DNA from: SAR92 clade bacterium | Lineage (GTDB): Bacteria > Pseudomonadota > Gammaproteobacteria > Pseudomonadales > Porticoccaceae | DNA length: 12,269 nt | Reading direction: 5' to 3' | Assembly: GCA_018607545.1 (NCBI GenBank) | Contig: JABBBF010000014.1 | Location: 1-12,269 of the forward strand | Shown here: piece by piece, positions 7,259 to 12,269 of the stretch | How the letters are laid out: every line of letters starts with the position of its first letter | Numbering within the stretch: position 1 is the stretch's first letter | Position numbers and translations under genes: made by a program | Notes under the pieces: model-generated | Databases searched by the model: none | Seen by the model: only the letters and a program-made list of their open reading frames with translations | What the model was told of the DNA's origin: nothing

Positions 7259-7729
7259 ATGGCGAGTGGTCAGATAGTTGGAATCTATGTAGCGCCGGCG
7301 AAAGACGGCGCGGTTATGGGGTATCAAAAGGTCTCACTGAAAGCTGGGAAGGGTATTGAGGGTGATCGCTACTTTTCCAATAGTGGCAAAAATAGATCCA
7401 ACTATAAAGGGCAGCCTGACTGGGAAATTACTTTTATCGAAGCAGAGGTAATAGATTCTTTTAATCAGCGCACGGGCAATAAATTTCACCACAGCGATTT
7501 CCGTCGCAATCTGGTTACCCGGGATATTCGTCTCAATGACCTGGTTGGAAAAGAGTTTCAGATTGGCGCTGTCAGCTTCTACGGTGTGCAACTCTGTGAG
7601 CCCTGCGCCAAGCTGCAAAAAAGACTCGGGGTAAGAATTCTCCCCGACCTGCTTAACAAAGGTGGCCTGCGGGCACAGATTCGCAGCAATGGCGTGATCT
7701 CTATGGATCAGGCCATAACAGCTAGGTAA
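7259..7729 (+). CDS. MOSC-domain protein
   Basis: A 156-residue single-domain MOSC protein (molybdenum cofactor sulfurase C-terminal domain). Family features are 'GKGIEGDRY' (30-38), 'RRNLVT' (82-87) and 'CEPC' (113-116) followed by 'KGGLRAQI' (134-141). Stand-alone bacterial MOSC proteins such as YiiM and YuaD relatives are thought to carry sulfur or bind molybdenum cofactor and help detoxify N-hydroxylated compounds; the exact reaction here cannot be told. No signal peptide, so cytoplasmic. The ATG at 7259 has a good TAAGGGG (7246-7252) 6 nt upstream. It is monocistronic and converges on tatD with only 26 nt between stop codons and no visible terminator hairpin. Confidence 0.88.
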   Translation: MASGQIVGIYVAPAKDGAVMGYQKVSLKAGKGIEGDRYFSNSGKNRSNYKGQPDWEITFIEAEVIDSFNQRTGNKFHHSDFRRNLVTRDIRLNDLVGKEFQIGAVSFYGVQLCEPCAKLQKRLGVRILPDLLNKGGLRAQIRSNGVISMDQAITAR

Positions 7730-7755
7730 GAGGGATAATAGGCTTAAATAGCAGT

Positions 7756-8562
7756 TTATTTCGCTTTCTGGTCGAGTCCAAAAAACCTTGTTGCATTGAC
7801 GGAAGTTGCCGTTGCGATCTGCTCGCTGCTCTCCTCGCGAAATTCTGCTATTCCCTCCACTACCCAGGGGAGAAACCCCGGCTCATTGCGTTTTCCTTTT
7901 GGGGGCTCAGGTATATTCTTCGGCAGCAGGTAGGGGGCATCAGTTTCAACCATTAAACGCTCAAGGGGTATATTGCTGACTAGCTGTTGCAGCTCCTCTC
8001 CGCGCTTCTTGTCGCAAATCCATCCAGTGATGCCAATATGCATATTTAAGTCTAAATAGCCGAAAAGGGCCTGTTTAGAGCCTGTAAAGCAGTGTGTGAC
8101 AGCACCGACCAGATGATCCCGATAGGATTTAAGGATTTGCAGCTGCCGATCGGCAGCATCGCGCTCATGGAGAAACACCGGCAGCTGTAATTCAGCGGCC
8201 AATTCCAACTGCGCCTCAAAGGCCTTTTCCTGCTCCATCGGCGTTGAGAAATTGCGATTGAAATCCAAACCCATCTCGCCCATAGCGACTATCTCTGGCT
8301 GTGCAGCCAGTTCTCGCAGTGTGCAAATAGACTCTGTATCAAGTGTGCTTGCATCATGGGGATGAATGCCCGCTGTTGCATAGAGCATCTCGGGAAAGGC
8401 CTCAGAATAGCGCTTGCAGAGCTCCAGTACAGCGCGGCTTTCATCAATTGATGTGCCGGTTAGGACAAGTTTTATTACGCCGGCTTGCTGGGCGCGCTCC
8501 AGCGTTTCATCAATATCTTTTGCAAAACGTGAGTTGGATAAATTTACCCCTATATCAATCAT
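7756..8562 (-). CDS. tatD: TatD-family metal-dependent DNase
   Basis: A 268-residue TIM-barrel metal hydrolase that reads as true TatD rather than the YcfH/YjjV paralogues. It starts MIDIGVNLSNS..FAKD, where N5 replaces the usual DxHxH as in E. coli TatD. Other motifs are 'GIHPHD' (65-70), 'GEMGLDFNRNFSTP' (95-108), 'FLHERD' (130-135), 'THCFTG' (156-161), 'GITGWICD' (177-184) and 'ETDAPYLLP' (206-214). The metal ligands His, Glu96, H132, H157 and D208 all appear present. TatD is a Mg-dependent 3'-5' exonuclease on single-stranded DNA, linked to repair of oxidative damage. Its ATG overlaps the slt stop by one base (TAATG), so it is translated by coupling with slt. Confidence 0.93.
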   Translation of the reverse strand: MIDIGVNLSNSRFAKDIDETLERAQQAGVIKLVLTGTSIDESRAVLELCKRYSEAFPEMLYATAGIHPHDASTLDTESICTLRELAAQPEIVAMGEMGLDFNRNFSTPMEQEKAFEAQLELAAELQLPVFLHERDAADRQLQILKSYRDHLVGAVTHCFTGSKQALFGYLDLNMHIGITGWICDKKRGEELQQLVSNIPLERLMVETDAPYLLPKNIPEPPKGKRNEPGFLPWVVEGIAEFREESSEQIATATSVNATRFFGLDQKAK

Positions 8563-10574
8563 TACAGCAGCCTGAGTTTTTCGTCGCGCCGAAGCATAGG
8601 CGGTGTAAGTCCCATTTTTCGCGAGTAGATAATCGAGTACATGAGGATATTGCGCACATAGGAGCGAGTCTCATTGTAGGGGATCAGTTCGATCCAGATA
8701 TCAAAAGGCAGTTTGCCGTCACTTTTATCCAGCCACTGGCCAACCCGGCGCGGGCCGGCATTATAGGCGGCACTGGCGAGAATACGGTTGTTGTTATAGC
8801 GGTCGAGAAGACTGCGATAGTACTGGCCGGCAATAGGCACATTGGTCTCAGGACTGTGAAGCTGGCGCTTATTTCGAAAGGGGATTTTATGCTTGCGCGC
8901 TGTGCCTTTGGCCGTTGCAGGCATCAGTTGCATCAGTCCCATAGCGCCAGCTGAAGAGGTTGCCAACGGATTAAAAGCGCTCTCCTGGCGGGCCAGAGCG
9001 AGCAATAAATAGCTGGTCAAGGCTGTTTTCTCAGCAGTGCGGTCAATAACTTTAGTGTAGGCGAGTGGGAAGCGAATCTCTATATCGTCCCAGTACCGGG
9101 CCTTGCCGAGGCTGGCGATAGCTTTGTCGTGCCATTGCCACTGACTGGCAATAATGGCCGCGGCCAGCCAATCCTGGTAGGTAAAATTACTCGTTGCCTG
9201 AAGCCATTCTCGATTGGCGTCCAGCGCATCTCGGTGAAAAAACAACTCCCTAGCTCTGAGCATTGCCGGCTTTCGCTTGATACTGTTTATCTTCGCTTCG
9301 TCAATCGGTACCGGGTTGTGATTGAGGCTGTATTCTTTGTCGAGTTTTTCGCTGGCCAGAAAGCCGTAGAAATCCCGTTCTCTGGCAAGACTTGCCGTCA
9401 TCTCCTGCAACCGCGGATTCTGAGTAGTAGAAGCCTCCGCTTCCATGCTGCGGATGGCCCAGTAGCGCCAGGCAGTCCGCTCCTTGTTGGCCTTGGGCAG
9501 ACGTTCTATCCAACGCTGTACCGCCAGCCAATCGCGCTCTTCAAGCGCCTGGCGAATACGCCATTCGGTTAACTTACCCTCGGTGGTTTCATTGAGCAGT
9601 TGCAGGTGATCGACAAAATAAGCATCGGCAATACTGCTGAACTGTTGCCGGTAGAGCCCTTTGACAATGGCGCTGACAATCTTGCTGCGAGCAGTATGGC
9701 TAAACTCATGGGTCTGCTGATAATGGCTCCAGGCCTTTAGCGTAGCGTGGCTATTCTTTCTGGCCAGATGCACCAGCCCATGTTCAATAATTCTTAGCTC
9801 ACCATCACTGTGAAGACTAAATTCCGCGAACTGGTTGATCAATTGCGGATTGCGATCAACATTGTAATAGCGTTTGGCGAGGGCTTTGTAGTGTTTGCTT
9901 TTAAGGTATCTCTGCAGGTATCTGGCGAGAATATACTGATGATTGAGCAGTGCCTTGTTAAATCGCCGCCATGCCAGGGGCTCGGTAATTTTCTTCTCGC
10001 TCACCAGTAGGCTAAATAATTTATCGCACTCTTTAGGTTGCGACTTACCGACATTCCAAAGGGTGAGAGCAGATTCAAATGCCTGCTCTTTTGCCTCAGC
10101 TTCAAGTCGATTGAGGCGGGCAAATTCGAACTGGCACTGCTGTTTGGTGTTTGCTTCATGTGGATTGTAGAACTCTATAAACGTCGTCCAGTATTTGCGC
10201 TTGGCCAGATAGTCCAGCCACTTGTTGCGCAGATGCCTGGCTTTTACAGTGCCTTCATAACCATTCAGATACTCTGCTATTTTGTCACGTTTTGAGTAGC
10301 GCAAATTGGCGATTAGATCACCGTATATAAGGTAGGGGTAGAGAGGGTAGTCGACAAGCTGCTGACGGTGATTTCTTAGGCTTTTCCAGCGCCCCTTGCG
10401 CATAAAGTCCAGCGCTTCGCGGTAGAGCTGGCGCTGCTCGTCGAGTTCACTCTTAATTGTTGGCGGGCTCGTCGCAGTGGATTCTGCGACCACAGGTTCG
10501 CAGGCTAGAGTCACCAGCAGAGTAAGCAGGCTGGTAGTGATCCTGAGTTGGCAGATTTTTTTCAGGGTAGTAAT
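8562..10574 (-). CDS. slt: Soluble lytic murein transglycosylase (Slt70-type), probable ATT start
   Basis: A periplasmic peptidoglycan lyase that cleaves MurNAc-GlcNAc bonds to leave 1,6-anhydro ends. The long alpha-helical superhelix (about residues 45-500) is typical of Slt70. The C-terminal SLT/lysozyme-like domain carries 'ALARQESAFNP' with catalytic Glu531 (numbered from the ATT), 'GAMGLMQLMPATA' and 'AAYNAGPRRV'. Length is 670 aa, near the family norm of about 640. An in-frame GTG at 10514 would begin inside the hydrophobic core of the signal peptide. Reading upstream, the frame stays open and encodes a full leader (TLKKICQLRITTSLLTLL, then VTLACEPVVA^ES) up to a stop near 10610, but holds no ATG, GTG or TTG there. 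ATT at 10574-10572 with AAGG 8 nt upstream is the best start. It forms an operon with tatD. Confidence 0.88.
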   Translation of the reverse strand: MTTLKKICQLRITTSLLTLLVTLACEPVVAESTATSPPTIKSELDEQRQLYREALDFMRKGRWKSLRNHRQQLVDYPLYPYLIYGDLIANLRYSKRDKIAEYLNGYEGTVKARHLRNKWLDYLAKRKYWTTFIEFYNPHEANTKQQCQFEFARLNRLEAEAKEQAFESALTLWNVGKSQPKECDKLFSLLVSEKKITEPLAWRRFNKALLNHQYILARYLQRYLKSKHYKALAKRYYNVDRNPQLINQFAEFSLHSDGELRIIEHGLVHLARKNSHATLKAWSHYQQTHEFSHTARSKIVSAIVKGLYRQQFSSIADAYFVDHLQLLNETTEGKLTEWRIRQALEERDWLAVQRWIERLPKANKERTAWRYWAIRSMEAEASTTQNPRLQEMTASLARERDFYGFLASEKLDKEYSLNHNPVPIDEAKINSIKRKPAMLRARELFFHRDALDANREWLQATSNFTYQDWLAAAIIASQWQWHDKAIASLGKARYWDDIEIRFPLAYTKVIDRTAEKTALTSYLLLALARQESAFNPLATSSAGAMGLMQLMPATAKGTARKHKIPFRNKRQLHSPETNVPIAGQYYRSLLDRYNNNRILASAAYNAGPRRVGQWLDKSDGKLPFDIWIELIPYNETRSYVRNILMYSIIYSRKMGLTPPMLRRDEKLRLL

Positions 10575-10586
10575 GTCGGTAACCTT
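10572..10586 (-). promoter_or_regulatory. Ribosome-binding site and ATT initiation codon of slt
   Basis: On the minus strand AAGG (10586-10583) is followed after 8 nt by ATT (10574-10572). This spacing is normal, and no standard start codon exists in the frame between the in-frame TAG near 10610 and the GTG at 10514. A sequencing change of ATG to ATT would look the same. Confidence 0.5.
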
Positions 10587-10673
10587 GTTAATTGTATCGC
10601 TGGACCGCTAAAGGCCGGCGTTTAAATCAAGAGCTTAAAGGCTAGAGTGTAAAGCCAGAGGATGGCAAGTTGG

Positions 10674-10697
10674 AAGCCCCTTTTTAAATAGGGGCTT
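10674..10697. terminator. Hairpin downstream of the stress-protein gene
   Basis: A 7-bp perfect stem AAGCCCC (10674-10680) / GGGGCTT (10691-10697) with an AT-rich 10-nt loop that can pair partly. It lies between the uspA stop and slt. No T tract follows on either strand, so termination is likely but not shown. Confidence 0.5.
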
Positions 10698-10713
10698 GTG
10701 TGGATAAGAATTG

Positions 10714-11154
10714 TTAATCGGTCTCGATGATTCTTACCGCGAGAACATCACAGCTGGCACCATGGAGAACGCTATTACTGGTTGATCCAAAGATCAGCGC
10801 AAGACCATGGCGTCCATGACTGCCAACAACAATCAGATCAATGGACTCGTCTCGTGCCAATCGATGCATCTCTTTGGCTGGCTGGCCAAGCAAGACATAC
10901 TGGTTTTCCTCGGCCACATTGAGCTGCTGAGCAAGGGCTGCAAGACGGCTCTTGGCCTGATCTTCAAGTTGTACCTGAACATCGGATAAATCCACTGGAA
11001 TATCGCCGCCGTAGGTAAATGCTAAGGGCTCGAGAATATGGCAAACGGAAATTTTTATTTGGCTGTCGGAAAAAAGAAACTTGACGCGGTCCACCACTTG
11101 CTGTGATTCTGGTGACAGATCAAGCCCGACCAACAGATGCTTATAACTGGACAT
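10714..11154 (-). CDS. Universal stress protein, UspA family
   Basis: A single-domain Usp of 146 residues, the usual length. It starts 'YKHLLVGLDLS' (4-14), where D11 is the nucleotide-site aspartate of the family. The C-terminal loop 'GSHGRHGLALIFGS' (111-124) resembles the ATP-binding G-x2-G-x9-G(S/T) signature, with eight rather than nine residues in the middle. This is as in some proteobacterial Usps, so ATP binding cannot be assumed. These cytoplasmic dimers help cells survive stasis and oxidative or respiratory stress. The ATG at 11154 has a strong GAGGAGAGG ribosome-binding site. It is divergent from the hypothetical gene at 11239. Confidence 0.92.
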   Translation of the reverse strand: MSSYKHLLVGLDLSPESQQVVDRVKFLFSDSQIKISVCHILEPLAFTYGGDIPVDLSDVQVQLEDQAKSRLAALAQQLNVAEENQYVLLGQPAKEMHRLARDESIDLIVVGSHGRHGLALIFGSTSNSVLHGASCDVLAVRIIETD

Positions 11155-11177
11155 TACACCTCTCCTCGTTATGGGGG

Positions 11178-11206
11178 GTTACTGGCTGTTACTGGTTTGA
11201 TATCAA
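11178..11206. promoter_or_regulatory. Tandem 10-bp repeat and adjoining palindrome in a divergent promoter region
   Basis: GTTACTGGCT (11178-11187) is followed directly by GTTACTGGTT (11188-11197), which runs into the perfect 10-bp palindrome TTGATATCAA (11197-11206). They sit between the divergent uspA and 11239 genes and could be operator sites. TATAAA (11208-11213) beside them is a possible -10 for the plus-strand gene with only a weak -35. Confidence 0.4.
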
Positions 11207-11238
11207 CTATAAATCCCTAACTCTAAGAGTAGTATGAA

Positions 11239-11745
11239 ATGACCTGGTTGGTAATATTGTTTGGCATTGCAGTTGTTGTCTCGCCACTGATGTGGTTTCG
11301 GCAGTCGCCGCGCCAGAAGCTGATTACCGAGCTGAGACGCACAGCTAACAGCATGGGTCTGCAGGTCTCCCTGCATCGCCGCCCGGATGCCCGGGAAGAT
11401 GAAACCCGTTTGGAATGCGTCTGTTATAGACTTGTCTGGCTGGATGACAGCTGTCGACAGAGCTGGGTATTGCACCGCCATAGCAAGCGCGGCTGGGAAC
11501 CAGACAGTGCTGTTTTAAGCGGCAATGGATGGCTTTGGACCATTGCCGAGGCCGAACCAAAATGGGCGGCAATCCTAGAAAAAACCACTGCCGATTTGCC
11601 TTCCGGGGTCAGTGCAATAATCGCCAATAAAGCCGGTATTGGAGTGATTTGGAATGAGCGAGATGACGCCTCTGATTTAGAAAAAGTCGCGCAAAATTTG
11701 AAAGATATACAACAAACTGCAAAGAAATTTGCCGATGAAGCTTGA
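11239..11745 (+). CDS. Conserved hypothetical membrane-anchored protein
   Basis: A 168-residue protein I cannot assign to a named family. Residues 2-20 (TWLVILFGIAVVVSPLMWF) form one hydrophobic N-terminal helix without a cleavage motif, followed by basic residues (RQSPRQK). This suggests a type with the rest of the chain in the cytoplasm. The remainder is soluble, tryptophan-rich (W67, W76, W86, W98, W100, W109 and others by eye) and ends in a charged helix (about 144-168). The composition and position just before topA resemble the small membrane proteins often found next to topA in gammaproteobacteria, but this is not proof of function. The ATG at 11239 has a weak AAGAG upstream. Its stop codon overlaps the -35 of the likely topA promoter. 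Confidence 0.72.
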   Translation: MTWLVILFGIAVVVSPLMWFRQSPRQKLITELRRTANSMGLQVSLHRRPDAREDETRLECVCYRLVWLDDSCRQSWVLHRHSKRGWEPDSAVLSGNGWLWTIAEAEPKWAAILEKTTADLPSGVSAIIANKAGIGVIWNERDDASDLEKVAQNLKDIQQTAKKFADEA

Positions 11746-11771
11746 CCGAAGGGCAGACAAACACGTATATA
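11742..11771 (+). promoter_or_regulatory. Candidate sigma70 promoter of topA
   Basis: TTGACC (11742-11747) and TATATA (11766-11771) are separated by 18 bp; reading GTATAT (11765-11770) as the -10 gives 17. The -35 overlaps the stop codon of the preceding gene. The predicted transcript starts about 90 nt before the topA ATG, leaving a leader that contains the inverted repeat at 11825-11842. Confidence 0.6.
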
Positions 11772-11824
11772 TGCGCACCTTAGAGAGCAATACCTGAACG
11801 AGTTAGATGAAATTATCTTCAGCA

Positions 11825-11842
11825 TGACCATCAATATGGTCA
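11825..11842 (+). repeat. Perfect inverted repeat in the topA leader
   Basis: TGACCAT (11825-11831) and ATGGTCA (11836-11842) flank a CAAT tetraloop, 25 nt before the topA start. There is no following T tract, so it is not an intrinsic terminator. It may be an operator or an RNA hairpin near the ribosome-binding site. Confidence 0.6.
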
Positions 11843-11867
11843 GTGAAAAAAGGAAAAAACAGCCTCC

Positions 11868-12269
11868 ATGGGAAAATCACTAGTAATTGTTGAGTCACCT
11901 GCCAAAGCCAAGACAATCAATCGTTATCTGGGAAATGACTTCATTGTTAAGTCCAGTGTCGGTCATGTTCGCGATCTGCCCACCGGTGGCAATCGCACGC
12001 CATCCGACCCTAAAGAGCGTGCGCGACAGGCAGCTATAACCCGTAAAATGTCCCCGGAACAGAAGGTTGTTCACAAAGCGGCTAAAGCTAAATCCCAGCT
12101 TATAAAGAGTATGGGTATAGATCCAGAGAATGACTGGAAAGCGGAATACGCAACCCTGCCCGGTAAGGAAAAAGTCGTTGCCGAGTTAAAGAAGCTAGCG
12201 AAGAATGCCGACACCATCTATCTGGCAACGGATTTGGATCGCGAGGGAGAGGCAATTGCCTGGCACCTG
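11868..12269 (+). CDS. topA: DNA topoisomerase I, N-terminal part (partial)
   Basis: The first 134 codons of a type IA topoisomerase; the gene runs off the right edge. The product begins '[21 protein letters not shown]', the Toprim-domain opening with catalytic Glu9, and 'SVGHVRDLP' (30-38) follows. '[15 protein letters not shown]' leads to the acidic metal site '[15 protein letters not shown]' (D122, D124, E126), matching D111/D113/E115 of E. coli TopA. It relaxes negative supercoils. The insert between the two motifs differs in sequence from the E. coli one but is of similar size. The ATG at 11868 has AGGA (11851-11854) about 13 nt upstream, rather far. The active-site Tyr and zinc-finger region are outside the window. 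Confidence 0.97.
   Translation, partial: MGKSLVIVESPAKAKTINRYLGNDFIVKSSVGHVRDLPTGGNRTPSDPKERARQAAITRKMSPEQKVVHKAAKAKSQLIKSMGIDPENDWKAEYATLPGKEKVVAELKKLAKNADTIYLATDLDREGEAIAWHL

Noticed and set aside
7730..7755. Terminator between the convergent MOSC and tatD genes
   Set aside because: No inverted repeat with a T tract is visible in the 26-nt gap.
8343..8954. 203-codon plus-strand open frame across tatD and slt
   Set aside because: It lies opposite two well-supported genes and its product has no recognisable fold or motif.
8562..10514. GTG at 10514 as the slt start
   Set aside because: It would begin inside the hydrophobic core of an obvious signal peptide and leave a periplasmic enzyme without an export signal.

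Overview
The window reads as a chromosomal segment of a Gram-negative marine-type gammaproteobacterium. A TonB-dependent receptor, a secreted ExoP-like glycoside hydrolase, and the housekeeping set slt/tatD/uspA/topA point that way. A Cellvibrionales-like (SAR92/Porticoccaceae-type) host is my inference from gene style only.

Left part (1-7094), a likely carbohydrate-use and sensing block. It opens with the 3' end of a TonB-dependent outer-membrane receptor closed by a strong bidirectional terminator. A small class I methyltransferase follows on the minus strand. A divergent region with promoters on both strands leads into a four-helix LytS-type sensor kinase, a LytTR response regulator 12 nt behind it, and a second, closely related LytTR regulator. 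Next comes a large secreted family GH3 beta-glucosidase/exo-glucanase with a C-terminal ExoP-type domain. The two regulators are a tandem duplication that also copied about 100 bp of 3' flanking DNA, so the DNA in front of the second regulator resembles the DNA in front of the GH3 gene. This is the most interesting structure in the window: it may have placed the second regulator and the hydrolase under the same control signal.

Middle part (7100-10620). A MOSC-domain protein on the plus strand converges on a minus-strand pair, slt (periplasmic lytic transglycosylase) and tatD (3'-5' DNase/metal hydrolase), joined by a TAATG stop/start overlap. The slt reading frame has a clear signal peptide but no ATG, GTG or TTG in front of it. 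The best start is a rare ATT.

Right part (10674-12269). A UspA-family stress protein (minus) diverges from a membrane-anchored conserved hypothetical gene (plus), followed by the first 134 codons of topA, which runs off the window.

No tRNA, rRNA, CRISPR array, insertion sequence or phage gene was recognised. No gap between genes exceeds 300 bases. The window does not show an obviously new defence or mobile system; its novelty lies in the duplicated LytTR regulator arrangement and in a few start-site and leader oddities.
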